Of a DNA stretch of 64,000 bases, positions 43,398 to 55,465 are shown one piece after another. The translations under genes and the position numbers were made by a program. The notes under the pieces were generated by a model. It was not told the DNA's origin. It did no database searches and worked only from the letters and a program-made list of their open reading frames with translations. Origin of the DNA: Pygmaiobacter massiliensis (GTDB taxonomy: Bacteria; Bacillota; Clostridia; Oscillospirales; Ruminococcaceae). Position 1 is the first letter of the stretch, and each line of letters starts with the position of its first letter. Where the stretch lies: the NCBI GenBank assembly GCA_022778585.1, contig JALFTI010000006.1, forward strand, positions 28,019 to 92,018. The letters are read 5' to 3'.

Positions 43398-43650
43398 TGC
43401 CGCACACGACCCACCGCGCCCCGGAACAAGCGGTGCGGTGTGTGAGTATTAAGAAGGGTGTAAACTTACTCCCAACCCAAAGGCCAGGAAGGCGGCGGCC
43501 CGAAGGGCCGCTGTTACGGCGCAGAACATACACCAGACCGGGGGACCAGAGTGCTGTTTGCGCTATGCTTTTTGTAAGTTTAACGACCTCCTTTTAGGCA
43601 AATGACTGCCTCATCCGCGGAAAGGACCACAGATGATTTGTATATAGTAT
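43398..43650 (-). promoter_or_regulatory. Long structured leader of the MATE gene
   Basis: The promoter is TTGACG/TATACT (complement of 43674-43669 and 43651-43646, 17-base spacer). The leader holds a 9-bp long-range pairing of TAAACTTAC (43461-43469) with GTAAGTTTA (43574-43582), and a CACCGC/GCGGTG hairpin extended by CACAC/GTGTG at about 43400-43445. It also carries a free AAAAGGAGG site after a 6-codon frame, and a 26-codon hydrophobic Ala/Leu/Phe-rich frame inside the long-range stem. I do not recognise a known riboswitch class. Confidence 0.5.
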
Positions 43651-43801
43651 ACCGTATGGAATGTTTTTCGTCAAGCGGGGGGGAAACTTCTCCTTTTCCT
43701 TTTGGACGGGCGAGAGTCAACCCTGTCGATTCTGCTATACATTGAGCAGGGCGGAAGACTATGATAAAATAAATGAAAAAATTATTAAAGGGGGGAACAG
43801 T

Positions 43802-44203
43802 ATGAAAAAAATAGTACTTATGATACTGTCGATATGTGTTTTGTTTGGTTTTGCGGGCTGCACAAGCAATACAGATAAAATGGAAGTGCTGGAATGGACA
43901 CCATCAGAAATTTATACCGATGAAGAAATTCATTCTGCAATAGATGTTGTATGTTCAGACTTTCGTCACTGGAAAGGATGCAAACTTGATACCATTACCT
44001 ATGCAGGTGACGATGTGTCAATAGCACATATAGACTGGGCCACGCGATATCATTTTGACCAGGCACTGGTGTTGGTTTCCTCTTTTAGTACAAACAATAA
44101 TCCGGAAGAGCCGCTTGAAAAAAACGAAACTTACGACAATTATAAATGGATTTTAATACGCAAAGATGGCGGAGAATGGTCTCATGTTGATAACGGGTTC
44201 TAA
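43802..44203 (+). CDS. Small lipoprotein of unknown function
   Basis: A 133-aa protein with a lipoprotein signal peptide and lipobox FAGC (Cys20). The mature part (DEEIHSAIDVVCSDFRHWKGC, then a DTITYAGDD strand) resembles small clostridial lipoproteins with a DUF4829-like domain. The gene is richer in A and T than its neighbours and stands alone, suggesting more recent arrival. The ribosome site is AAAGGGGGG. Confidence 0.7.
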   Translation: MKKIVLMILSICVLFGFAGCTSNTDKMEVLEWTPSEIYTDEEIHSAIDVVCSDFRHWKGCKLDTITYAGDDVSIAHIDWATRYHFDQALVLVSSFSTNNNPEEPLEKNETYDNYKWILIRKDGGEWSHVDNGF

Positions 44204-44437
44204 TGGTATAAATAGAGATGTTGTTGTAAAGAATGCTGTTTTTATGCTAAAACTTTCTATTTTGCCGGGCTGTTTGCATATAGGGGACCTCCTCGGTGTC
44301 GTTTTGACAAAGGGAGGTTATTTGTAATATAAAGCAGCCCCAGATAATGGAAAACTAAACTTTTGTGCAACGCGCCGCGAAAACAGCCACAAAAAACACT
44401 GTTTAGCGGCAAAAGGCATACAAATAGAAAGCATTTT
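44204..44437. other. Intergenic region before the flippase gene
   Basis: No supported gene. A GAGGAGG site on the minus strand is followed only by a 10-codon frame. Confidence 0.4.
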
Positions 44438-44466
44438 TTGCCATTTTGCGCCAAATGTGGTATACT
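44438..44466 (+). promoter_or_regulatory. Promoter of the flippase gene
   Basis: TTGCCA (44438-44443) and TATACT (44461-44466) are separated by 17 bases. Confidence 0.7.
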
Positions 44467-44517
44467 ATACAAACTGTTTTTTGCGCACACTGGCTGCGCT
44501 GGCAGGGAGGTTTTGGC

Positions 44518-45936
44518 TTGGACAAATACAAACGCCTGCTTTCCAATACGGTACTTTTTGCCATCAGTTCCTTTTCCAGTAAGGTACTGGTTTTTGTACT
44601 GATGCCCTTTTTTACCCGGGTGCTGGACCTGGGTGAATTTGGCGACGCCAACCTGATTACCAAGTATGCCCAGTTGCTTATCCCTTTGGTTTCGGTAGGA
44701 ATTGCCAATGCGGTTATTCGCTTTGGGTTGGATAAAAGCTATGACAAAGCGGCTGTTTTTACCAGTGGCCTTACCGCAATTGGAATTGGTACGGTGCTGC
44801 TTTTTGCCCTTTGGCCGGTTTTGTACCCGCTTTTGGACCTGCAAAACCATACTTGGTTATTATATGCTTATGTGCTGATGAGTGTGCTGCGCAACCTGTG
44901 CAGTCAGTTTGTGCGTTCCAAACAATATACTCGGCTTTATGCAGTGGATGGCCTGCTGGATACGGTGCTGTACCTGTTTTTTGTGGTACTGTTTATGGGG
45001 GTATTCCATTGGGGCATTACCGGCTATGTACTGGCAACTGCTGCGGCCGATGCGGGCAGCGCGGTGTTTTTGTTTTTAATGGCCGACCTTGGCCGGTATG
45101 TAAAATTTTCCCGGTTTGACCCTAAGGTTTTCAAAAAAATGGTGCGGTATGCTGTACCGCTCATTCCGGCCAGCATGTTTTGGTGGATTACCAATACTTC
45201 TGACCATGTGTTTGTGACCTATATGCTGGGGGATGAGATGAACGGCCTGTACGAGACTGCCTATCGAATCCCCAATATCATCAACCTGTTTGCAACCTTG
45301 TTTACCGAAGCCTGGCAGCTGTCGGCTGTTACCGACGGCGACCGGCGTTCCCCTGGCAGGGCGCGTTTTTTCAGCAAGGTGTTTTTAAGCTATCAGGCCC
45401 TTTTATATATCTGCGGGGCGGGGCTTATCTACCTGGCCAAGGTAGAGGTCATCTGCCTGACCGCCAGTGTAGACTCGCCTTACTATCCGGCCTGGCAGTA
45501 TGTTCCCATTTTGGTCATTGCCACCATTTTTTCCTGCTTTGTTAGCTTTTTAGGCAGTGTGTATATGGTGGAAATGCGTTCGGGGCAAAACCTGTTTACC
45601 ATGATGGCTGGCGCCATACTGAATTTGATTTTAAACTGGTTTTTAATTCCTTCCTATGGGCCCAACGGCGCAGCTTTTGCAACCTTTGTCAGCTATCTGC
45701 TGGTGTTTTTACTGCGGGCGGTCAATACCCACCAGTATATCCCTATCCGTCTGCACCTGGGGCGTATGACGGTTAGCGTAGGGCTTTTGGGGCTGGAAGC
45801 CTGGCTGATGATGCAAGAGGTAAAATACTGGGTGGTCTGGTGCGCGCTGGTAGGCGGCATAGTAGTGCTGCTGAACGCGGTGCCACTGCTGCAGAGCGTT
45901 TTTAGAATTATAAAAAGGCGCAAAGGCGGGCGCTGA
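44518..45936 (+). CDS. Polysaccharide/lipid-linked oligosaccharide flippase (Wzx-like)
   Basis: Membrane transporter of the MOP superfamily, 472 aa with about 12-14 membrane helices, starting LDKYKRLLSNTVLFAISSF. It moves undecaprenyl-linked glycans across the membrane. I chose the TTG at 44518 because GGGAGG lies 7 bases upstream; the in-frame ATG at 44446 overlaps the promoter. No glycosyltransferase genes adjoin it, so the glycan is unknown. Confidence 0.85.
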   Translation: MDKYKRLLSNTVLFAISSFSSKVLVFVLMPFFTRVLDLGEFGDANLITKYAQLLIPLVSVGIANAVIRFGLDKSYDKAAVFTSGLTAIGIGTVLLFALWPVLYPLLDLQNHTWLLYAYVLMSVLRNLCSQFVRSKQYTRLYAVDGLLDTVLYLFFVVLFMGVFHWGITGYVLATAAADAGSAVFLFLMADLGRYVKFSRFDPKVFKKMVRYAVPLIPASMFWWITNTSDHVFVTYMLGDEMNGLYETAYRIPNIINLFATLFTEAWQLSAVTDGDRRSPGRARFFSKVFLSYQALLYICGAGLIYLAKVEVICLTASVDSPYYPAWQYVPILVIATIFSCFVSFLGSVYMVEMRSGQNLFTMMAGAILNLILNWFLIPSYGPNGAAFATFVSYLLVFLLRAVNTHQYIPIRLHLGRMTVSVGLLGLEAWLMMQEVKYWVVWCALVGGIVVLLNAVPLLQSVFRIIKRRKGGR

Positions 45937-46012
45937 AAAGTGTTGGCCAAAAGCCAGCGCCTGGTGTGGCAGCTGTTTTCAAAATGACAATCGGGCAGTT
46001 TGCTTTTAAGCC

Positions 46013-46050
46013 AAAAGCGGAGCTTTCTTTTAGAAAGCTCCGCTTTTTTA
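46013..46050. terminator. Bidirectional terminator
   Basis: AAAGCGGAGCTTTC (46014-46027) pairs perfectly with GAAAGCTCCGCTTT (46033-46046). It lies between the convergent flippase and chromate transporter genes. Confidence 0.9.
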
Positions 46051-46071
46051 AAACCTGAAAAGATTATTTAT

Positions 46072-46647
46072 TTATAAAACTCCCAAAAGAGCATAGGCGG
46101 CAGTGCCTACCACACCGGAACCGAAGATGACGGCAATGGCACTGGGGTGGCGTTTGCGCAGCAGATAAAGGGCACCCAAAAAGACTAGCACTTCCACCCA
46201 GTGAATGTCGGCAAGGGCAGACTGAGCCAGGCCGCTGGGGGCAATGGCTAAAAGCAGAATGGAAAGCCCGGCCGAAGCAATTAGCGCAACAACGGCTGGC
46301 CGTAAAGCACTGAGAACAGTCTGCACACCGCTGAAGCTGCGATATTTGTAGTAAAAGTGGGCCAGTGCCAGGCAGATGCAGAAGGAGGGAAGAATGCAGC
46401 CCAGCGTGCACAGCAGCACACCGGGAATGCCGGCCAGCCGCATGCCCACAAAGGTGGCAGAGTTGATGGAGATGGGCCCGGGGGTCATCTCGGCAATGGT
46501 AATCAGGTCGGTAAATTCGGGTAGGGTCATCAGCCCATGAATATCCACAATCTGGTTTTGAATAAGCGGAATGGCGGCGTAACCGCCCCCCACGCTGAAC
46601 AGGCCAACCTGGATAAAAGCGAAGAAAAGCTGTAACAGAATACGCAT
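46072..46647 (-). CDS. chrA: Chromate transporter, second half-size subunit
   Basis: Short-chain CHR protein, 191 aa with about six membrane helices. It carries the family motifs FSVGGGYAAIPL and MTPGPISINSATFVG. The two short CHR proteins encoded here together correspond to one full-length ChrA and probably act as a pair. It starts three bases after the upstream partner. Exported anion is presumed chromate or sulfate by family only. Confidence 0.88.
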   Translation of the reverse strand: MRILLQLFFAFIQVGLFSVGGGYAAIPLIQNQIVDIHGLMTLPEFTDLITIAEMTPGPISINSATFVGMRLAGIPGVLLCTLGCILPSFCICLALAHFYYKYRSFSGVQTVLSALRPAVVALIASAGLSILLLAIAPSGLAQSALADIHWVEVLVFLGALYLLRKRHPSAIAVIFGSGVVGTAAYALLGVL

Positions 46648-46650
46648 GGG

Positions 46651-47238
46651 TTAGGACAGCTCCTTTCTGGTTTTGCATTTCTGCTCATAGGCAAGGTCTA
46701 TAAGACCAACAACCAGGCAGCACAGAATGACCACCATGGCGTCCAGACCCAAAATAACCTTGCCCACAAAAGCGGCGGCCATGAGAAGAATATACAAAGC
46801 GCGCCGGGTTTGCACCACCTTCTGGGCCAGGTTGATTACGACATCACAAATGACAGCGGCCACGCCCGCCCGCATAACCTGCAGGGCAGTTGCAATAATG
46901 CGGTTGGTACGGAACTGGGTATAAAAAACCGAAATGACCGAGATGATAATCATGGGAGGCAGCGCGGTACCCAAAATGGCCACCAGCGACCCAACAATTC
47001 CACACATGCGGTAGCCTAAAATAACCGAAGCGTTAATGGGGATGGGCCCGGGGGAGGACTGCGCAATGGCGGTAATGTCCAGCATTTCGTCCTCTTCCAA
47101 CCAGCCAAGCTCTTCCACAAATTTCTTTTTCATCAGCGATACAATGACAAACCCGCCGCCGAAGGTGAAAGCGCTGAGCAAAAATGTAGCCACAAATAGC
47201 TGCCACAGCGTTTTTAATTTGTTCTGTTCGGTTTTCAT
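46651..47238 (-). CDS. chrA: Chromate transporter, first half-size subunit
   Basis: Short-chain CHR protein, 195 aa. The motifs FTFGGGFVIVSLM and QSSPGPIPINASVILGYR match the N-terminal half of ChrA. It is the first gene of the pair and is transcribed away from the LysR regulator, with an AT-rich shared control region between them. Confidence 0.88.
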   Translation of the reverse strand: MKTEQNKLKTLWQLFVATFLLSAFTFGGGFVIVSLMKKKFVEELGWLEEDEMLDITAIAQSSPGPIPINASVILGYRMCGIVGSLVAILGTALPPMIIISVISVFYTQFRTNRIIATALQVMRAGVAAVICDVVINLAQKVVQTRRALYILLMAAAFVGKVILGLDAMVVILCCLVVGLIDLAYEQKCKTRKELS

Positions 47239-47296
47239 GATGACTCCCCTTTCGTTCTCCCTTTCTTGGGCAGCCTTATCATATCACGAAATTTAC

Positions 47297-47315
47297 ATAA
47301 ATAAAAATTATTTAT
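47297..47315. promoter_or_regulatory. Palindrome in the LysR/chromate intergenic region
   Basis: ATAAATAA (47297-47304), AAA, then TTATTTAT (47308-47315) is a perfect palindrome centred between the divergent genes. It is a candidate LysR-type operator. Confidence 0.5.
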
Positions 47316-47364
47316 ATTTATTTATCAATAAATATATGTTATTATAAATGCAGGAGGGAGCAAA

Positions 47365-48306
47365 ATGCTGGATTTTCGGGTGGATACCTTTTTGGAAGTT
47401 TGCAGGCAGATGAACTATACAAAAGCGGCGCAGGTGTTGGCACTAACCCAGCCGGCGGTGTCACAGCATATCCGCTGGCTGGAAGAGCAGTACCAGGTAC
47501 AGCTTTTTACCTATGCCAACAAGCGCCTGGCCCTCACCCCGGAAGGGGAACAGCTGCGCAATATGGCTTTAACCATGAAGCAGGATACACAGACTTTAAA
47601 GAACGGCTTTCACCAGCCCGGGCCGCTGGCTCACAAATTGGTTATGGGGGTAACCCCAACAGTGGGCATGTACCTTGTGCCCAAGCAATTGGCCCGCTAC
47701 CACGCGCGGTGGCCCCAATCTCCCATAACGGTTAAGGTGGCGAATACCCGAACCCTTTGTGCTGCACTGGACGAAGGCGAACTGGACTTTGCCATTGTGG
47801 AAGGGTATTATGACCGCACCCGGTATGAAGCGTTGCCTTATCTGACCGATCCATATCTGGCGGTTTGTGCCAGCGGGTATACTTTTGCTAAGCAGCCTAA
47901 AAAGCTTTCGGACCTGTTGGGGCAAACCCTGATTGTGCGGGAGATTGGTTCCGGCAACCGGGAGATTATTCGCCGCGCGTTAAGCCGGGAAAACCTGGCG
48001 GTGGAAGATTTTCACAGCCTGATTGAAGTAAATGATATGAATGTACTAAAAGAGCTATTGCTTTTGGGGTGTGGGGTAGGTTTTTTGTACCAGGCAGCGG
48101 CCCGGCCGGAGCTTTTGCAAAAAAAGCTCCGGGTCATTGCGCTGGAAGATTTTAAGGAAAGTTATAATATTACCTTTTTGTGGCGCAAAGGCAGCCAGTT
48201 CGCGGAACGCTACCGTGCGCTTTACCCCAAATTTTTGCCGCAGCAGATACAGGCAGAGCGCCTTTTGGCAAATAGCGCCCAAAGCGCAGAAGAGTTGGAA
48301 AAGTAA
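47365..48306 (+). CDS. LysR family transcriptional regulator
   Basis: Regulator of 313 aa. The N-terminal winged helix-turn-helix (MNYTKAAQVLALTQPAVSQHI) is typical of LysR. The periplasmic-binding-like effector domain follows (VMGVTPTVGMYLVP, VANTRTLCAALDEGELDFAIVEG in two stretches). Divergent orientation to the chrA pair suggests it controls them. The ribosome site is GGAGGGAG. Confidence 0.9.
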   Translation: MLDFRVDTFLEVCRQMNYTKAAQVLALTQPAVSQHIRWLEEQYQVQLFTYANKRLALTPEGEQLRNMALTMKQDTQTLKNGFHQPGPLAHKLVMGVTPTVGMYLVPKQLARYHARWPQSPITVKVANTRTLCAALDEGELDFAIVEGYYDRTRYEALPYLTDPYLAVCASGYTFAKQPKKLSDLLGQTLIVREIGSGNREIIRRALSRENLAVEDFHSLIEVNDMNVLKELLLLGCGVGFLYQAAARPELLQKKLRVIALEDFKESYNITFLWRKGSQFAERYRALYPKFLPQQIQAERLLANSAQSAEELEK

Positions 48307-48349
48307 AACGAAAAGCCGCCCTAAAAGGACGGCTTTTCGTTTCGTTTTA
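48307..48349. terminator. Bidirectional terminator between lysR and secA
   Basis: AACGAAAAGCCG-CCT pairs with AGG-CGGCTTTTCGTT around AAA. T and A runs flank it. Confidence 0.88.
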
Positions 48350-48400
48350 CATGAAAAAGGGCTGCGGCACTTACAGCCGCTTTAGGCACAAATACCCTGG

Positions 48401-51148
<2,748 letters not shown>

Positions 51149-51284
51149 GTTGTTACCGCCAATCATTAAAGTTATGGCCGCAAAGGCGGCCCCAAAAACA
51201 ACGAAAGCGGCAGGCCGCAACACAAAAAATTTACGGCGCCGCACACATGTACAGCCGGCGGTGCCGGACACATACACAACATTT

Positions 51285-51313
51285 ATCATACTACACCATC
51301 CGGGGCCTGTCAA
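51285..51313 (-). promoter_or_regulatory. Promoter of secA
   Basis: On the minus strand TTGACA (51313-51308) and TATGAT (51290-51285) are separated by 17 bases. Confidence 0.82.
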
Positions 51314-51334
51314 ACGGCGAAACAAGGCGCAAAG

Positions 51335-51375
51335 CCAAAAAAATACCGCCCCGTTCCAAACGAAACGGGGCGGTA
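51335..51375 (-). terminator. Terminator of the phosphorelay cluster
   Basis: On the minus strand CCGCCCCGTT and AACGGGGCGG form a 10-bp stem followed by TA and T7, just before the secA promoter. Confidence 0.88.
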
Positions 51376-51429
51376 AGAAAAATACGGTCGAACAGGGAAG
51401 AAAGGGTGAAAAAATAGAAAATGCGCTTT

Positions 51430-53985
51430 TCAATGCAATTTGCCTTCGGCCCCTGTCAGCTGGCTTAGGGTGTGGCACAAAAGCTTAAAATCAATTGGTT
51501 TGGAAACATGCGCGTTCATGCCTGCCGCTGTGGTGGCGGCAATATCCTCTGCAAAGGCATTGGCGGTTACGGCAATAATGGGCACGGTTTTGGCGTCGGG
51601 TCTGGCAAGTGCCCGGATAGCGCGGGCCGCCTCGCATCCGTCCATTTCCGGCATCTGCATATCCATTAAAATAGCATCAATCTCGTATGGGGCCGAAGCG
51701 GAAAAATGCTCCACTGCTTCGCGGCCATTCCAGGCCTGTACCGTTTCAATCCCCTCCATGGAAAGCACCTCGGTGGCAATCTCCATATTCAGCATATTGT
51801 CCTCGGCCACCAAAAGCTTCTTTCCCGCAAGGGCGCCAGGAGAGGGCTGCGGCTGGTCATGCTGCACAGGTTCTGAACCGGGTTCGGGGTCCAATATAAA
51901 AAACGGAATGGTAATGGTAAAAACCGAGCCTTCGCCGGGATGACTTTCCACCCGAATCTGGCCGCTCATTTCGGTGACCAGGTTTTTTACAAGGGGCATT
52001 CCCAAGCCGGTACCGGGGGTTTTGCGCTGTGAAAAACGGGTTTCGCGCGCATAAGGTTCAAATAGCTTGGGCAAAAAGTCTTCCGACATGCCAATGCCGC
52101 TGTCCTGTATTACAAACTGATACTGGGAACGCTCCATTCCATTTACCTGGTGCACACCCAGGAAAATGCGGTCTCCGGGTTCGGTAAACTTGAATGCGTT
52201 GGATAAAAGGTTATTTAAAATTTGGTCAATGCGGGCGGCATTACCCAATACATACCGGTCTTTCAGGTCGCATTCCACAACAAATTGTTTTTGTTCGGCT
52301 TCGGCCTGCAGCTGAAACGGGCTGGCGCAGTTCTGCACACAGCGGGCCAGGTCCAGCCGCTGGTTATCCAGCACAACCTTGCGCTGTTCCATGCGCGAAA
52401 TATCCAGAATATCGTTTACCAATCCCAACAGCTGACGGCTGGAATAGGCAATCTTCTCTAAGTAGCTTTGGCACTTTTCCGCCTGGTCCACATGTTCCAG
52501 CGCCAGGGCAGAAAGGTTTTGAATGGCGTTGAGCGGGGTGCGCATGTCGTGGGACATATTGCTGAAGAAGGTTTGCTTGGCCTTTTCGCTGCGCTTTGCG
52601 CTGGCCAGGGCTTCCTGCAGCAGTTTGCGCTCCTGGAATTGTTGGTGCTTTTCTGCGTCAATTTCACGGAAGATCAGCACCACCTCGTCCGAACGAAGCG
52701 TTTCGTCAAATAACACCCGAGCGCTGACCCAGCGGTATTCTTCACCGAACCGGCGCAGAAAATCTTCGCCAAATTCCTGCAGGCGCTTATCCGCCAGTTT
52801 GCGGATTTTTGCAGAAGAAAAACTGTCTGCAAATTCGCGAAAGGCCTCCGGTTCAATTACTTCGCCAATTACCCGCAAAAGCTCCGGGTAAGGCCCTTTG
52901 GGCGGCAGCCGCTGGGATACATACTCGGACCCTTTTGCCATTTCATAGGTGTCGGTTATAAAATTTACCCGGTAAACGGCATAATAGCGGTTGCTCAGTG
53001 CACGGGCAATATCATCCGAACGGCGCGCCTGTTCGCCGGCTGTCCAGCTGCGCCACGCCAGTGCCAGCAAAGCCAAAGCACAGGGCGCCACCAAAAGGGC
53101 AAACAGTGTGGAAAAACGGTTCAGCGGATGTAAAATGGTGTCGAACGGTGTGGTCAGGTAGACCATCCAGCCGGTATCGATTTTGCCAATTTCCACTGGG
53201 GCGGCATATACGCCGCGGGCCTGGCCATCCAGGTCCCGTATGGAAACATCGTAATCCGCCGGCGCCCCCTCCTGAATGCCTTTTACCAGCCGGTTCACAT
53301 ACTCTGCTAATTCATTGGAATCAATTTCAAGGTCGGTGGAAGCGCAGATCAAGCTGCCATTTTCATCGCACAGGTATACCGAAGAGCCGTCCGGAGCCTG
53401 AACCCGGTCAATAAACCGGGCCAAATTTTCCGGGAAAATATCAAAGGCCAGAACCGTATCATTGGAAGGACATTTTTGAGCAATGGTAACAATGGTCCGG
53501 CCGGTAATGGCGTCCTGATAAGGGTCGGTAAAAATAACCTAACCTTCGGCGGCAATGGCCTGCTGGTACCAAGCGGTGGAAGCGTAATCGTAGCTGTTAT
53601 CACCCTCCCAGGGGTTTGCGGCAATAATCTGGCCGCCGAACACCATATAGGGGTCGATAATTCCTTGGCCAATGCTGCCTTCCAGCGCAGCATAATAGTC
53701 GGAAAACCACTCGTCCAGCATGGCGGCATCAGCACCGGTATTTATTTCCAGATCCACCCTTTGGCAGCCATAGGACAGCATCGTGCAGAACAGATCCAAT
53801 TCTCCCGCTACCCCTGTGCCAACCTGCAAAGCCAGCGCATTGCACTGGGACTGATAAGATTGCAGGATGGTCCGGCGCATGAACAGGTAGAAAAGAGAAA
53901 ATAAAAGGCCAATTACCAAAAAGCCGGCAAGATAGGCTCTGGTTCGAAACAGAAAGCGAAGCACGGGGGAGCTTTTTTTCTTCAT
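51430..53985 (-). pseudogene. Hybrid sensor histidine kinase with receiver domain, interrupted by TAG
   Basis: Would encode 851 aa: one N-terminal membrane helix, an extracytoplasmic Cache-type sensor, a second membrane helix, a PAS-like region, HisKA (FFSNMSHDMRTPLNA), an ATPase domain (DSGIGMSEDF, GTGLGMPLV) and a C-terminal receiver (VAEDNMLNMEIA, LMDMQMPEMDG). An in-frame TAG at 53541-53539 (codon 149) splits the sensor domain; the frame is otherwise open on both sides. The ATG at 53985 overlaps the HPt stop (ATGA). TAG is an ordinary stop elsewhere in the window, so this copy is probably inactive. Confidence 0.8.
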
Positions 53986-54340
53986 ACAAAGCACTCCCTG
54001 ATTGCGTTTGTCACGGTTTGCATACTTTTTTCAATCTGGGGCAGCAGACTGGCTGCCTGGTCAAACTGACCTGCGTGCAGCAGTGCAACCTGCCGGGTAA
54101 ATAAATCACTCAATTCGGTAAAAGAAAGATTGCCGCACATGCCTTTCAGGGTGTGGGAAGCAGCCAGTGCCCGCTCGGCATCGGCCTGTGCAAAAGCCTC
54201 GGTAAGGGAAGAGTAGGTAGTGTCCTCCAAAAAGCGCTTCAAAAGCGTTCGAATAAGGCTTCGCTGCCCATCGGCCGCTCCAGCGCGTCCTCCACATGAA
54301 CCCCTGCCAGGGTAAGCGTATCGCGTTTATGCTGTTCCAA
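53982..54340 (-). pseudogene. Histidine phosphotransfer (HPt) protein, frameshifted
   Basis: HPt domain with the phospho-accepting His in ASHTLKGMCGNLSF. The N-terminal part (GVHVEDALERPMGSEALFERF) is in one frame and the rest (LKRFLEDTTYSSL) in another. They would join if the T4 run at about 54241-54244 had one more T. The expected start is a TTG at 54340 after AAAGGAGG. It would pass phosphate between the hybrid kinases and the response regulator next to it. Confidence 0.72.
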
Positions 54341-55465
54341 AATGGCATCCTCCTTTATTCATACAGTTTGCGCAGTTCGTCTTCCACCGCAAAAAGCATT
54401 CCAGCAGATGAGGATTGAACTGCCCGCAAGCCCCTGTGCGGATCATTTCCAGTACCCGTTCACGGGGAAAAGCATCTTTATAAACCCGTTTGCAGCTCAG
54501 CGCGTCGTATCCATCGGCCAAGGCCACTACCTGGGACCAGGGGGTAATCTCCTCGCCCTTCAACCCTTCGGGGTAACCGCCGCCATCCCACCGTTCGTGA
54601 TGGTGCAGGGCAATGTCGCGGGCGTACTGATAAGCCCCGTTTTCCCGCAGCTGGGGAATGCGGTCCAGCAGGCGGGCGCCCTGGGTGGTAGTGGTATGGG
54701 TTTTCATAATTTCAAATTCTTCGCTGGTTAACCGGCCGGGCTTATTTAAAATATGGTCAGGCACGGCAATCTTTTATGGTCAGGCACGGCAATCTTTCCA
54801 ACATCGTGCATAATGGCAGCCAGCGCAATCTGTTCAATCTGCATATCGGTCAGGCTGGCGCCGAAACTGGTGGTGGCCAGCAGATAACGGGTGATATCGT
54901 GAATGCGCCGTACATGCGCACCCGACTCTTCCCTGCGAAATTCAATGGCGGTGGAGAGCGATTCGATCATGCCCTGGTTCAGTTCAATAATTTTTTCTGC
55001 CTGGGCCAACAGGTCGGCCTGCTGGGCTTCCACCTTGCTTTTTAATTGCTGGCGGGCCTGGTATAACTCTACCACCGACTGTACCCGCCGCAGCACCATG
55101 TACGGAATGACCGGTTTGTTGATCACATCCATGACGCCCAGCTGGTAGGCTTCCTTCATAACGGCATTGCTGGCTTCGGCAGTGATGAGAAAAAACGGGA
55201 CCCTCTGCGGCAGCCCCAAACGGCTCAAAGCCCGCAGCAGTTCGATGCCATCCATCACCGGCACCATAACATCCAACAAAATGGCGCACAGCTCGTTTTG
55301 GTGCTTCAGAACGGTGCGCAGGCCTGCGGCCCCGTTTTCCGCCGTTAAAATTCGGTACTGCTGTGCAAAAATTCCCGCTAAAATTTCGCGGTTCATCTCG
55401 TCATCGTCCACAATCAGCAGTGTATCGGGCCCGGGCGAAAGCTCTAAATGATCCATCTGTTTCAC
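54327..55465 (-). pseudogene. Response regulator with HD-GYP domain, broken by a 23-bp tandem duplication
   Basis: N-terminal receiver (LLIVDDDEMNREIL, LLDVMVPVMDG), a linker coiled coil, then an HD-GYP cyclic-di-GMP phosphodiesterase (IMHDVGKIAVPDHILNKPG, HHHERWDGGGYPEGL). The sequence ATGGTCAGGCACGGCAATCT is present twice in tandem, unit 23 bases (54753-54775 and 54776-54797), inside the HD motif. The duplication shifts the frame and ends translation soon after. Removing one copy restores one continuous protein. Confidence 0.85.
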
